Shown here piece after piece: positions 26,536 to 36,393 of a stretch of 64,000 nucleotides of DNA. Where the stretch lies: contig CBDCCV010000001.1 of assembly GCA_965215025.1 (NCBI GenBank), positions 1,054,001 through 1,118,000 on the forward strand. Direction: 5' to 3'. The first letter of the stretch is position 1, and every line of letters starts with the position of its first letter. Source of the DNA: CBDCCV01 sp965215025. GTDB taxonomy: Bacteria; Bacteroidota; Rhodothermia; Rhodothermales; Salinibacteraceae. The notes beneath the pieces are model-generated. The model ran no database searches. It saw only the letters and a list, made by a program, of their open reading frames with translations, and was not told the origin of the DNA. A program made the translations under genes and the position numbers.

Positions 26536-26934
26536 ATGAGCGACGAACGCACCCCCTCCGCCGACGCTTCCAGCGAGCACGCGCCCACCCCCGCCGAGCC
26601 GCGCCTCTTCACCGTAATCCGCAACGCCGACGAGAGCGGCGTGAGCGGCACCGGGCGCGTCCTCGACGGCATCGTCTTTCACAACGGGCAGGTGGTGGTG
26701 TGCTGGCGCGGCGACCTCCAGGCGCGCAAAGAAGGGAGTCAGGAGAAGGGCTTCAGCAGCGTGGCCGTCTACCCGTGCTGGGAGGCGTTCAAGATGATCC
26801 ACGTTGATGCGCACCCGTCGAACGAGACGGAGATCGTCTTCGGCGCGGAGGGGGACCTCGACGAGAGCGTGCGCGAGCTGGCGCTCCTGGACCGCAACGC
26901 CTCCGGCGGCGGCTCCGGCGATGATGACGAGTAA
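26536..26934 (+). CDS. hypothetical protein, ~130 residues
   Basis: This 132-residue cytosolic-type protein has a disordered, Ser/Glu-rich N-terminus and an alpha-beta core (RLFTVIRNADESGVSGTGRV, GIVFHNGQVVVCWRGDLQAR, VAVYPCWEAFKMIHVDAHPS), then an acidic tail. A GAGGTGACCC stretch lies just before the ATG. The 'G-x-V-L-D-G-I-V-F-x-N-G-x-V-V-V-C-W' core recalls small beta-barrel proteins of unknown role. The family is not recognised. It converges on gdhA with a shared terminator between them. Confidence 0.65.
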   Translation: MSDERTPSADASSEHAPTPAEPRLFTVIRNADESGVSGTGRVLDGIVFHNGQVVVCWRGDLQARKEGSQEKGFSSVAVYPCWEAFKMIHVDAHPSNETEIVFGAEGDLDESVRELALLDRNASGGGSGDDDE

Positions 26935-27020
26935 GGCGCGCGTACGGGTCAGGCAAGCTCCAGCGGCCGGCGCAATGCCCGGCAGGGCGCTTCTGCGCGT
27001 GACGAGAGAAGTACGCCTTC

Positions 27021-27061
27021 AAAAGAAAAAGCCTCGCACCACCCCGGAAGGGACGCGAGGC
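27021..27061. terminator. intrinsic terminator of glutamate dehydrogenase gene (also usable from the plus side)
   Basis: On the minus strand GCCTCGC and GCGAGGC (27031-27061) form a stem around a GC-rich loop, followed by TTTTTCTTTT (27021-27030 on plus is AAAAGAAAAA). It lies just beyond the stop at 27114. On the plus strand a CTTTTTCT run follows at about 27070. Confidence 0.75.
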
Positions 27062-27113
27062 GTTCTTCTGCTTTTTCTGAGCAGAAAGGCAAGAAAAGCG
27101 CTTCCGCAGCGGA

Positions 27114-28640
27114 TCAGGGAAAGATGCCCATCTCGGCGTAGGACGCGGTGATCTTGTTGATGGCGCTGATGAAGGCGGCCGTGCGCAACGGGACGCCGTG
27201 GTTGGCGGCGATGGCGCGGATCTCGTTGTAGGCGAAGATCATCGTCTCCTCCAGGCCGGAGTTCACGAGGTCCTCCTCGCCAGCGCCGGTGGCCACGTCG
27301 GAGAAGACCTGCTCGGGGAAGCTCTTCCCGGTGAGGTCCTGCACGGACTCGAGGATGCGCTCGGCGGAGCGCTTCTCGAAGCGCTTGGACATGCGCCCGA
27401 AGCGCACGTGCGAGAGGTTGCGCAGCCACTCGAAGTAAGAGACCGTCACGCCGCCGGCGTTGAGGTACACGTCCGGCAGGATGAGCACGTTCTTGTCCTG
27501 GAGGATGTCGTCGGCGTTGGCGGTGATGGGGCCGTTGGCGGCCTCGCCGATGATCTTGGCTTGGATGCGCGGCGCGTTCTCCTTGGTGATGACGCCTTCA
27601 AGGGCGGCGGGGATGAGGATGTCGCATTCCCATTCGAGCGCCTTAGCCGAGGTTTCGGTGCCCTCGCTGCTCCCGAAGCCGAGGATGGAGCCGGTCTCTT
27701 TCCGGTGCGTCACGACTTGGTCCACGTCCAGGCCGTCCGGGTCGTAGATGGCGCCCTCGATCTCGGCGAGACCGATGATGCGCGCGCCGCCTTCTTGGAG
27801 GAACTTGGCGGCGTGGTAGCCTACGTTGCCCAGGCCCTGCACGATGACGGTTTTGCCTTCGAGGCCGGGCTTGAGGCCGCGCGGCTCCATGTCCTCTTCA
27901 AAGCGGCACGCCTCGCGGATGCCGTAGAAGACGCCTTTGCCGGTGGCCTCTTTCCGCCCGCGCACGCCGCCGTGGCCCACGGGCTTACCCGTGACGCAGG
28001 CGAGCGCGTTCAGGGGGTCGGTCGTCGTCTGCGTGTAGGTGTCCAGGATCCAGGCCATCTCCTTCGGGCCGGTGCCGTAGTCGGGCGCGGGCACGTCGAT
28101 GCCGGGGCCGATGAAGTTCTTCCGGGCCAGCTCGAAGGCGTAGCGGCGCGTGATGCGCTCCAGCTCCTTGTCCGAGTAGTCGGCGCGGTTGATCTTCACG
28201 CCGCCCTTGCCGCCGCCAAAGGGCACGTCCACGATGGCGCATTTGTAGGTCATCAGCGCGGAGAGGGCCATGACCTCGTCCTCGTTCACGCTGTCGGCGT
28301 AGCGGATGCCGCCCTTGACGGGGAGCTTGTGGTGCGAGTGCTCGGCGCGGAACGAGCGCACCACCTGAATCGAGCCGTCGTCGCGCTTGATGGGGAATTC
28401 CATCCGGCAGACGGTGTTGCAGACCTTGATCTGATCGAGCAGGCCCACGGGGTGGTCCGTAAACGAGGCGGCGTGGTCGAACATCCGGTTGACCTGGCCG
28501 AAAAAGCCAAGCTTACCCGCGTGCTGCTCGGCCTCGTGTTGCTCTTTGGTGTGCTTCTTGGCGGCGCGCTCGCCGGCTTCTTCGGCGGTGCGCGCCTGGT
28601 CCTCGGGCACTTCGGCCGTTGAGTGTTCTGGTGTTGGCAT
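27114..28640 (-). CDS. gdhA: glutamate dehydrogenase
   Basis: The 508-residue protein carries the Glu/Leu/Phe/Val dehydrogenase core: KLPVKGGIRYAD (substrate-binding Lys), IVDVPFGGGKGGV, the PAPDYGTGPKEMAWILDTY segment, and a Rossmann domain with VQGLGNVGYHAAKFL and IGEAANGPITANAD. It interconverts glutamate with 2-oxoglutarate and ammonia using NAD(P). An N-terminal ~45-residue Lys/Glu-rich extension precedes the fold, longer than usual. The start at 28640 (MPTPEHSTAEVPEDQA) is the first good ATG. It ends at a strong terminator and diverges from the antiporter gene. Confidence 0.92.
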   Translation of the reverse strand: MPTPEHSTAEVPEDQARTAEEAGERAAKKHTKEQHEAEQHAGKLGFFGQVNRMFDHAASFTDHPVGLLDQIKVCNTVCRMEFPIKRDDGSIQVVRSFRAEHSHHKLPVKGGIRYADSVNEDEVMALSALMTYKCAIVDVPFGGGKGGVKINRADYSDKELERITRRYAFELARKNFIGPGIDVPAPDYGTGPKEMAWILDTYTQTTTDPLNALACVTGKPVGHGGVRGRKEATGKGVFYGIREACRFEEDMEPRGLKPGLEGKTVIVQGLGNVGYHAAKFLQEGGARIIGLAEIEGAIYDPDGLDVDQVVTHRKETGSILGFGSSEGTETSAKALEWECDILIPAALEGVITKENAPRIQAKIIGEAANGPITANADDILQDKNVLILPDVYLNAGGVTVSYFEWLRNLSHVRFGRMSKRFEKRSAERILESVQDLTGKSFPEQVFSDVATGAGEEDLVNSGLEETMIFAYNEIRAIAANHGVPLRTAAFISAINKITASYAEMGIFP

Positions 28641-29039
28641 ACAAGCTTCCCTCGCGGAGGCGATGTCCGCTGTGATGAAAGGATGGGGGGAGGTGCAAAG
28701 GTGTGCCCGTCAGTATGCAAAGGGCGCCGCCGAGATGCAACGGAAAGGCCGCCCGGCAAGGCATCCTTCAAAAGGAAAGTACATTGCGCGCGGAGGAAGA
28801 CGCCGCAAGAGCGGCGGGGCGTCGCGCGCGGATCTGCTGAGAGCGCCGGCAGTACGACGCTCCCAAGGCAGGTTCAGCAGGCCGCGTCCGTGCGCTGCCG
28901 CTTAGCTTTGCCGGCTCGGCCGATCTGCCTTGCCGTTCCTGGAGCGTCCTTTATCAGGTGGCGCGGGCGCTCGGCGGGAGAACCTTCCGCGCTTACAGCC
29001 AGCGCGCTGTCCTCTTTTCTTCAACCTGCACCTATACCC
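28641..29039. other. 399-base divergent promoter region between gdhA and the antiporter gene
   Basis: No coding frame that I trust lies here. An open frame continuous with the antiporter runs through most of it but reads as Arg/Ser-rich translated noncoding DNA. The region should hold the promoters for both divergent genes; no clear operator palindrome is visible. Confidence 0.45.
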
Positions 29040-31595
29040 TTGCCCGAACTAAGTCCTGAGGTCATCCTCACCGCCATCGCCGGCGTGATCGCGCTGGGGG
29101 TGCTGGCGCAGTGGCTGGCCTGGCGCTTCCGGCTCCCGTCCATCCTGCTGCTCCTCATCTTCGGGTTCGTGGCCGGGCCGGTCACGGGCGCGCTTGACCC
29201 GGCGTGGCTGCAGGGGGAGTGGGTGTTCGCCTTCGTCTCGCTCTCCATCGGCATCATCCTCTTCGAGGGCGGGCTGACGCTCAGGCTCACGGAGCTGCGC
29301 GAGGTGGGCCGCACCGTCCTCAACCTCGTCACCGTGGGCGTGGCCGTCACCTGGCTGGGCGCGGGGCTGGGCGCGTACTACCTCCTGGGCTTCGACCCGG
29401 CGCTGGCCGTGCTCCTGGGCGCCATCCTCACCGTCACCGGGCCGACGGTGATCGTGCCGCTCTTGCGCTACGTCCGCCCGACCGGGCGCGTGGGCACGAT
29501 TGCGAAGTGGGAAGGGATCACGATTGACCCCGTGGGCGCGATCCTGGCCGTGCTCGTCTTAGAGGCCATCGTGTTCTTGCACGAGCACGGCACCGCCGGC
29601 GCAGCGACGGAAAGCGCCGCGCTCCACGCCGCGCAGGGCCTGCTCACCGTGGCCGTCGTGGGCGTGGGCGTGAGCGTGATCGGCGCGGCCATCTTGACGT
29701 TCCTCATCCGCCGCGGCCTCCTGCCGGACCACCTCCAGAACGCGCTGGCGCTGGGCGTGGTGGTGGCCGCCTTCGCCGTCTCGAACATGCTCCAGCACGA
29801 GTCCGGCCTCGTCACGACCACGCTCATGGGCATCCTCATGGCGAACCAGCCCTACGTGTCCGTCCGGCGCCTGGCCGAGTTCAAGGAAGACCTGCAGGTG
29901 GTCCTCATCGCCAGCCTTTTCATCGTGCTCTCGGCCCGCCTGGAGATGAGCGCGCTGGACTACCTGGACGGCGGCGCGCTCCTCTTCCTGGCCGTGCTTA
30001 TATTCGTGGTGCGCCCGCTGGCGGTGGCGGTGTCCTCCTGGGGCACGCAGCTAAACTGGCGGGAGTGGACGTTCCTCTCGTGGCTGGCCCCGCGCGGCAT
30101 CGTGGCGGCGGCCGTGGGCGCCCTCTTCGCCTTCCGGCTGCGCGGCCTCTTCCCGGCCGAGCAGGTCGAGGCGCTCGTGCCTGTGGTCTTCCTCGTCATC
30201 GTAGGCACGGTGGCCGTCTACGGGCTGACGATTGCGCCGGTGGCGCGCTGGCTCGGCCTGGCGCAGCCGGACCCGCAGGGCGTCCTCATCGTGGGGGCGC
30301 ACGCCTGGGCGCGCCGCCTGGCCGAGGCCCTCGACGCCCTCGGCTTCCAGGTGCTCTTGGTGGACTCGAACCCGCAAAACGTGCACCAGGCCCGCCAGGA
30401 GGGCCTCCTGGCCGAGCGCGCCAACATCCTCTCGGAGAGCGTCATCGACGAGCTGGACCTGGCCGGCCTCGGCCGGCTCCTGGCCCTCACGCCCAACGAC
30501 GAGATCAACGCCCTGGCCGCGCTCCACTTCAGCGAGATCTTCGAGAGCGCCGAGGTTTACCAGATCGCCACGCGCCAGGAGGGGCCGCGCACGCCCGGCG
30601 CCGCGCAGGGCATCGGGCGCGGCCAGCAGCGCGGCCCGCTGCCGCGCCACCTGCGCGGGCGCTCGCTCTTCGGCAACGGGGTGACGTTCGCCGTCATGGC
30701 CGAGCGCCTGGCCGAGGGCGACGAGGTCCGCTCCTTCGAACTTACCGAGGCGCATCCGTTCGAGGAGGTGGAGGCGTACTACCGGGCGCGGGCGCAAGAC
30801 GGGCCGTTGGGCGGGCAGAGCGGAGAGGCGTCGGTGCACTTCCTTCCGCTCTTCATCAAGCGCGGCGAGGACCGCCTGTTCGTTTTTTCGAGCGAGGGCA
30901 ACCCCATCCCGCAGCCCGGCGACACGCTCTTGGCCTTGGCCTCGGAACCGGCGCCCGGGGCGCCCTGGGGCGCCGCGCCCGCCGAGGCCGCGCCGGCCCC
31001 CGAGGCCGCGCCGGCCCGCCGCGACTCCGAGGACGCCTTCGGCGCGCTCGTGCGCCACGCCCCCGTCCTGGACCTGGACGAGGAGGCCACCTACGAGGGC
31101 ACCGCCGAGCGCGTGGCTGAGGCCCTGGCCGAGCGCCTGAACCTCCCCGCCGAGGTGCTGGCCGAGCGGTACCGCTCCGACGCGCTAAGCGAGCACGTCG
31201 TGTTCTCGCGTGGGGCGGCGCTTCCGCACTTCCGCCTGCGCGGCATCGAGGCGCCGGCGCTGGCGCTCGTGCGCAGCCGGCCCGGCCTGCGCCTCCCCGT
31301 GGGCAGCGCGCCCGGCGTGGAGGCCGAAGGGGACGGGGCCGCCGCCGCTGCCGTCCACGCGCTCTTCTTCCTCGTCAGCCCCGAGGCGGACCCGAACCGC
31401 CACCTCCACATGCTCGTGCACCTGGCCAGCCGCGTCGGCCAGGAGGGCTTCATGGACGCCTGGCTCGCCGCCGCCGACGCGGAGGAGATCCGCGACGCGC
31501 TGCTGCAACAACGCCCGCTCCCGGCGCGGCAGGCGGCGGCGAGCGAACCCGCCGCCGATGAGCACCAGGCCAAAGGCAACGGGCAGGAAGGGTGA
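29040..31595 (+). CDS. cation/proton antiporter (CPA family) with TrkA-type and EIIA-type C-terminal domains
   Basis: A TTG at 29040 is the likely start, giving about 851 residues (LPELSPEVILTAIAGVIALG). About 12 membrane helices with the CPA signatures GIILFEGGLTLRL and TVTGPTVIVPLLRYVRPTGR form the first ~400 residues. A TrkA-N-like nucleotide-binding domain follows (GVLIVGAHAWARRLAEALDA), then a TrkA-C-like part (RLFVFSSEGNPIPQPGDTLL), an Ala/Pro linker, and a PTS-EIIA-like domain (about 685-825; FSRGAALPHFRLRG with the phospho-acceptor-type His, then FFLVSPEADPNRHLHMLVHL). It probably exchanges Na+ or K+ for H+. The EIIA module could link transport to a nitrogen-PTS, but no EI or HPr gene is in the window. 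Confidence 0.85.
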   Translation: MPELSPEVILTAIAGVIALGVLAQWLAWRFRLPSILLLLIFGFVAGPVTGALDPAWLQGEWVFAFVSLSIGIILFEGGLTLRLTELREVGRTVLNLVTVGVAVTWLGAGLGAYYLLGFDPALAVLLGAILTVTGPTVIVPLLRYVRPTGRVGTIAKWEGITIDPVGAILAVLVLEAIVFLHEHGTAGAATESAALHAAQGLLTVAVVGVGVSVIGAAILTFLIRRGLLPDHLQNALALGVVVAAFAVSNMLQHESGLVTTTLMGILMANQPYVSVRRLAEFKEDLQVVLIASLFIVLSARLEMSALDYLDGGALLFLAVLIFVVRPLAVAVSSWGTQLNWREWTFLSWLAPRGIVAAAVGALFAFRLRGLFPAEQVEALVPVVFLVIVGTVAVYGLTIAPVARWLGLAQPDPQGVLIVGAHAWARRLAEALDALGFQVLLVDSNPQNVHQARQEGLLAERANILSESVIDELDLAGLGRLLALTPNDEINALAALHFSEIFESAEVYQIATRQEGPRTPGAAQGIGRGQQRGPLPRHLRGRSLFGNGVTFAVMAERLAEGDEVRSFELTEAHPFEEVEAYYRARAQDGPLGGQSGEASVHFLPLFIKRGEDRLFVFSSEGNPIPQPGDTLLALASEPAPGAPWGAAPAEAAPAPEAAPARRDSEDAFGALVRHAPVLDLDEEATYEGTAERVAEALAERLNLPAEVLAERYRSDALSEHVVFSRGAALPHFRLRGIEAPALALVRSRPGLRLPVGSAPGVEAEGDGAAAAAVHALFFLVSPEADPNRHLHMLVHLASRVGQEGFMDAWLAAADAEEIRDALLQQRPLPARQAAASEPAADEHQAKGNGQEG

Positions 31596-31617
31596 GAAGC
31601 CTCCGTCGGCGCGCGGC

Positions 31618-33762
31618 TCAGCTGCGGCGCGCGGCGCTGTAGGGCTGGCGGTACAGCTCGTAGAGGCGCTCGATGCCGCCCGCGTCGCCGATCACCGTGA
31701 TGCGGTCGCCCTCTTCCAAGACCGTGTGCCCGCGCGGGATGATGATCTGCCGATCCCGGCGGACGAGCGCCACGAGCGTGTTGGCCGGGATGCTCAGGTC
31801 GGCCACGCGCCGGTCCACGAAGTGCTCCGTGGGCGTGCTCGAAAGGAGGTGGAGCGAGAGGTAGCGCTCGTGGTGCAGGAGCGTCTCCTTGATCTCCTGC
31901 TCGTCCACGGCGGCGCGCCACTCCGCCAGGAAGGGCTGCTCCTCGACGCGGCTGGCCAGGGCGGCCTGCGTGTGCAGGTGCAGCCCCTGGTCCTCCTGCG
32001 GGCTGATGAGGAAGAAGAGCGCGTACACCGGCTCCTGCGCCGCCGCGCTGCCGTCGAGGGTGTCGTCCTCGAAGGCGACGCAGACGCCCGAGCGGCAGTG
32101 CGCGATGACCATCTCCTCCTGCTCCAGCCCCGGAAGCAGCGCGTAAGGGAGCGCCGTGCCGTGCGTCACCGAGGTGCCGCTCAGCTGCGAGTCGCCCAGG
32201 AAGCGCTCCTCGATCTTCTCGGCGGGCACGCCGGCGCGCTCGGCCAAAAGCGCGGCGGCCTCGCGCACGACCTCCCGGTAGGCCACCGGCTCGGTAAGGG
32301 GCACCACCGCGGCGCGCGCCACGAGCCGCTCGAAGGCCGAGGCGTCGGCGATCTCCTTTTCCTGGAGGATGCCGTGCAGCTCGGTGTCCAGCCCCTCGTA
32401 GCGGAACTGCCCGAGCCGGGCGAAGAGGTGGTAGACGGCCCCCTCGCGCACGACGCGCGGCCGCGCGTAGTAGAAGTACCACCCCATCCCTAGGAGCACG
32501 AGGCCGGCCGTAAAGGCGATGGCGAGGTTCCCCATCTCCACGATAAGCAGCAGCGCGATGACGATGCCGGCGATCTGCATCCAGGGGTAGAGCGGCGAGC
32601 GGTAGCCGGGGGCGTAGGAAGGGATCCGGCTCTCGCGCATGATGATGACCGAGGCGTTCAAGAGGCCGAAGAGCAGCAGCTGGAACGCGCTGGCGAGCTT
32701 AGCCACGCCTTCCTCGGAGAAGGCGAAGATCACCAGCAGCATGAGGCCGGCGGTGGTGAGGACGCCCGTGGTAGGCGTCCCGAAGCGGCCGAGCTGCGCA
32801 AAGCGGGGCGAGAGCAGCCGGTCGCGCGCCATGGCCAGGGGGTAGCGCGAGGCGGAGAGGATGCCGGCGTTGCCCGTGGAGGCAAAGGCGGCACAGGCAG
32901 CCACCACGATGAGGATGAGGCCCCAGGGCGCCGGCAGCCAGCTTAGGAAGGCCTCGCCGGAGGTGGCCACCGGCGTCAGGTCCTGCCGCAGCTCGTTCGG
33001 GTCCAGGACGGCCACCATGATGAACACGCCCACCACGTAGATGGTGGTGGCCGTGAAGAGCGAGAGCGCCATCCCCAGCGGGATGTTGCGGTCGGGGTTC
33101 TGCACCTCCTCGGCCACGCTGGCCACCTTCGTAAGGCCGGCGTAGGAGACGAAGACGAGGCCGATGGTGGCCAAAAAGCCGTTGGCGCCAAAGGGCAAAA
33201 AGGGCGCAAGCTGCTCGCCCACGCCGCCGCTCTCCATCCCGGCGACGAAGAAGAGGCCCTGCACGATGTAGAAGGCGAGCACGGCCACGAGCACCGTCAC
33301 CAAGAGGCGCTGCAAGCCGCTCGTCTCCTTCGCGCCCACGACGTTGAGCGCGGCGAAGGCCACGGTAAGCGCCGCCGCCAGGGGCTTGACGGGCAGGTCG
33401 AAAAAGATGGCCAGGTACGCCCCCATGCCGATAAGGGCAAAGGCGCTTTTGAAGACGAGCGCCAGCCACGTGCCCAGGCCGCCCACCGTGCCGGCAAGCG
33501 GGCCGAGGCTGCGGTCCAGGAAGTAGTACGCCCCGCCGGCCTTGGGCATGGCCGTGGTCAGCTCCGCCATGCTGAACATGGGCGGGAGGATGAGCAGCCC
33601 CGCCACGAGGTACGCCAGGATGGCCGACGGCCCCGACTGCGCCGTCGCAATGCCGGGCAGCAGGAAAAAGCCCGAACTAAACATGGCCCCGGTGCTGATG
33701 GCGTAAACGTCGAAAAGGGTGAGGTTCTTCTTCAGCTTGCCTGGAGCGTTCGCCTGAGCCAT
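31618..33762 (-). CDS. APC-family permease with EIIA-like and TrkA-C domains
   Basis: The 714-residue protein starts MAQANAPGKLKKNLTLFDVY. About 12 membrane helices form an APC-superfamily amino-acid or amine permease (AISTGAMFSSGFFLLPGIAT, AELTTAMPKAGGAYYFLDRS). After about residue 450 comes an EIIA-like domain (VTHGTALPYALLPGLEQEE; FFLISPQEDQGLHLHTQAAL), then a TrkA-C-like domain (SIPANTLVALVRRDRQIIIP, LEEGDRITVIGD). The EIIA phospho-acceptor His is replaced by Tyr (LPY against LPH in the neighbouring antiporter), so this copy is probably regulatory without phosphotransfer. It converges on the antiporter gene (22 bases) and diverges from the SLC12-type gene. The substrate is unknown. Confidence 0.85.
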   Translation of the reverse strand: MAQANAPGKLKKNLTLFDVYAISTGAMFSSGFFLLPGIATAQSGPSAILAYLVAGLLILPPMFSMAELTTAMPKAGGAYYFLDRSLGPLAGTVGGLGTWLALVFKSAFALIGMGAYLAIFFDLPVKPLAAALTVAFAALNVVGAKETSGLQRLLVTVLVAVLAFYIVQGLFFVAGMESGGVGEQLAPFLPFGANGFLATIGLVFVSYAGLTKVASVAEEVQNPDRNIPLGMALSLFTATTIYVVGVFIMVAVLDPNELRQDLTPVATSGEAFLSWLPAPWGLILIVVAACAAFASTGNAGILSASRYPLAMARDRLLSPRFAQLGRFGTPTTGVLTTAGLMLLVIFAFSEEGVAKLASAFQLLLFGLLNASVIIMRESRIPSYAPGYRSPLYPWMQIAGIVIALLLIVEMGNLAIAFTAGLVLLGMGWYFYYARPRVVREGAVYHLFARLGQFRYEGLDTELHGILQEKEIADASAFERLVARAAVVPLTEPVAYREVVREAAALLAERAGVPAEKIEERFLGDSQLSGTSVTHGTALPYALLPGLEQEEMVIAHCRSGVCVAFEDDTLDGSAAAQEPVYALFFLISPQEDQGLHLHTQAALASRVEEQPFLAEWRAAVDEQEIKETLLHHERYLSLHLLSSTPTEHFVDRRVADLSIPANTLVALVRRDRQIIIPRGHTVLEEGDRITVIGDAGGIERLYELYRQPYSAARRS

Positions 33763-34003
33763 GGGTAGCACAGTGGGTTCGAGGAGGACCGGGGCACGCG
33801 CCGCCGAGCGGCGGCCATTGCCGACAGCCTCTTCCTACTTGCGTTGCCGTCTTGGGTTGCGGGGCAAGGACATAGCAAAAACACGCGAAGAGCGCGCCGG
33901 GCGGTTGCGCACGCCCGGCGGCGTAGGTATTCTGGCAAACCTTCGCTGCGGATCTTCCTCCGCTTGTCCGATCCGCCCCCGCCTGCCCATTCACCACGCG
34001 AGA

Positions 34004-36283
34004 ATGCTCAAGAAACTCTTTTCACGCTCGGGGCCGGAAAAGCAGGAAGTCGCCACCGGAAAGCCGGGGGGGCTGAGCACCTTTGGCGGCGTCTTCACGC
34101 CCTCGATCCTCACGATCCTGGGCGTGATCATGTACCTGCGCTTCGGGTGGGTGGTGGGGAACGTGGGCCTCTTGGGCACGCTCCTCATCGTGACGATGTC
34201 CACGTCCATCACCTTCCTGACGGCGCTCTCCATCGCCGCCATCGCCACGGACCAGCGCGTGCGCATCGGCGGGGCGTATTACATGATCTCGCGCTCGCTC
34301 GGGATCGAGATCGGCGGGGCGGTGGGGATCCCGCTCTACATCGCGCAGGCGCTCTCGGTGGCGCTCTACACCGTAGGCTTTGCCGAGAGCGTGGTGACGG
34401 CCTTCCCGGCGGTGGCCGCGTTCAGCGTTTTCGGTCTCACGGGGATTCAGTTCGTGGGCATCGTCGTCACCATCTTCGTGGCGATCCTCGCGCTCGGCTC
34501 GCCCTCCATCGCCATCAAGGCGCAGTACGTGATTCTGGCGGCCATCGTCGTCTCGCTCCTCTCGCTTCTCTTTGGAGAGAGCCTCGAGCCGACGCAGATC
34601 GAGATGTGGGGCGCGCGCGACCGCTACTCCGAGCCGTTCTGGACGGTGTTCGCCGTTTTCTTCCCCGCCGTGACGGGGATCATGGCCGGCGTGAACCTCT
34701 CCGGCGACCTGGCCGATCCGCAGAAGTCCATCCCCAAGGGCACCTTCGCCGCCGTGGGCGTGGGGTACCTCATCTACATGGGCCTGCCCACGCTCTTGGC
34801 CCTGCGCGCCGACGCCATCACCCTGATCGAGGACCCGCTCATCATGCGCAAGATGGCGTGGTGGGGTGACGCCATCCTCCTGGGCGTCTGGGGCGCGACC
34901 TTGTCGAGCGCCATCGGCTCGATCCTGGGCGCGCCGCGTGTGATGCAGGCGCTGGCGCAGGACGGCGTCCTGCCGCGCTCCTTGCGTTGGCTCGGCCGCG
35001 GCGTGGGGAAGGACAACACGCCGCGCGCGGGCACGCTCGTCACCTTGGGCGTGGCGCTCGGCGCTGTGGCGCTGGGCAGCCTCAACCTCATCGCCCCCGT
35101 GCTCACCATGTTCTTTCTTACCACGTACGCCGTCTTGAACATGGCCGCCGGCATCGAGGGCTTTTTGGGCAGCCCCAGCTTTAGGCCCACGTTCAAGGTG
35201 CACTGGTTCTGGTCGCTCTTGGGCGCGGTGGGCTGCATTGCCGTGATGATTCTTATCAACTGGATTGCTACGGTGGTGGCGGTGATGTTTGTCTTGGGCA
35301 TCTTCGTATGGCTGGAGCGGCGCAGCCTGCAAACGGCCTGGGGCGACGTGCGCCAGGGCCTGTGGATGACGGCCACGCGCGCCGGCCTTTTGCGCCTGCG
35401 CGGCGGCCCCGATCCCAAAAACTGGCGCCCGCACCTGCTCGTCTTCAGCGGCGCGCCGCGCAAGCGCTGGCACCTCATCGACTTTGCCGCCTCGCTCACG
35501 CACAACCAGGCGCTCATGACCGTGGCCACCGTCGTCCCCGACGAGGAGGTCTCCACCGAGCGCCAGCGCACGCTCGAGGGCAACATCCAGGAGTACCTCG
35601 CGCGGCGCGGCGTGCAGAGCCTCGTGCGCACGATCACGGCGCCGGAGCCGTTCGACGGGGCCGAGCGCCTCGTGGGCGCCTACGGCATGGGCGCGCTCGT
35701 GCCCAACACCATCGTCCTGGGCGACAGCGATAACCCGGAGCATCACCGGCGCTACTGCGAGATGATCGCCCGCTTCCACGAGGCCAAGCGCAACATCGTC
35801 ATCGTGCGCCACAACGAGGAGCGCGACTTCGGCGAGCGCCGGCGTATCGACGTGTGGTGGGGCGGCCTCAAAGGCAACGGCGGGCTGATGAAGATCCTCT
35901 CCTACCTGCTCCAAACGAGCCTGCCCTGGCGTGAGAGCGAGGTCTTCCTCAAGATGGTGACGCCCAACGAGGAGGCCGCCGAGAGCGCGCGCCGCAACCT
36001 CACCCCCGTGGTGGACCAGCTCCGCACCGGCGCCAGCCTCGACGTCGTCGTCGCGCAGGGGCGCTCCTTCGACGACATCCTCCACGAGTCCTCGCGCAAC
36101 GCCGACCTCATCTTCCTGGGGATGCGCGAGCCGGCCGAGACGGACGACTACGTGGACTACTACCGCCTCCTGCGCGAGCGCACCGAGGAGCTGCCCACCA
36201 CCGTCTTCGTCCTGGCCGCCGAGGAGATCGCCTTTGGCGAGGTGCTCGTTCAGCAGGACGGCATGTCCGTCGAGGCCGCCTGA
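34004..36283 (+). CDS. SLC12-type cation-chloride cotransporter-like protein
   Basis: The ATG at 34004 gives 759 residues. The N-terminal ~470 residues hold 12 helices of the APC/SLC12 type (GGLSTFGGVFTPSILTILGV, IMYLRFGWVVGNVG, KSIPKGTFAAVGVGYLIYMG). The C-terminal ~280 residues form the soluble SLC12 tail (RKRWHLIDFAASLTHNQALM, RSFDDILHESSRNADLIFLG). Bacterial members resemble eukaryotic Na-K-Cl and amino-acid cotransporters. A role in ion or amino-acid balance under salt stress fits the neighbouring transporters. It diverges from the APC permease with about 240 bases between starts. A longer open frame upstream reads as noncoding. Confidence 0.85.
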   Translation: MLKKLFSRSGPEKQEVATGKPGGLSTFGGVFTPSILTILGVIMYLRFGWVVGNVGLLGTLLIVTMSTSITFLTALSIAAIATDQRVRIGGAYYMISRSLGIEIGGAVGIPLYIAQALSVALYTVGFAESVVTAFPAVAAFSVFGLTGIQFVGIVVTIFVAILALGSPSIAIKAQYVILAAIVVSLLSLLFGESLEPTQIEMWGARDRYSEPFWTVFAVFFPAVTGIMAGVNLSGDLADPQKSIPKGTFAAVGVGYLIYMGLPTLLALRADAITLIEDPLIMRKMAWWGDAILLGVWGATLSSAIGSILGAPRVMQALAQDGVLPRSLRWLGRGVGKDNTPRAGTLVTLGVALGAVALGSLNLIAPVLTMFFLTTYAVLNMAAGIEGFLGSPSFRPTFKVHWFWSLLGAVGCIAVMILINWIATVVAVMFVLGIFVWLERRSLQTAWGDVRQGLWMTATRAGLLRLRGGPDPKNWRPHLLVFSGAPRKRWHLIDFAASLTHNQALMTVATVVPDEEVSTERQRTLEGNIQEYLARRGVQSLVRTITAPEPFDGAERLVGAYGMGALVPNTIVLGDSDNPEHHRRYCEMIARFHEAKRNIVIVRHNEERDFGERRRIDVWWGGLKGNGGLMKILSYLLQTSLPWRESEVFLKMVTPNEEAAESARRNLTPVVDQLRTGASLDVVVAQGRSFDDILHESSRNADLIFLGMREPAETDDYVDYYRLLRERTEELPTTVFVLAAEEIAFGEVLVQQDGMSVEAA

Positions 36284-36393
36284 GGCCGAGGGGTCGCTGC
36301 CGCTTGGGACGGGAACGCCTGAGCGCTCCGGGCAGTTGAGCGGGGCCGCTGCTGTTCCTCCTGCCCCGCTCCCAACCCGGTGAGGCGCTTCCG

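Noticed and set aside
28623..29039. Long N-terminal extension of the cation antiporter
   Set aside because: The extension overlaps the gdhA start region and reads as noncoding. The TTG at 29040 fits the normal antiporter N-terminus.
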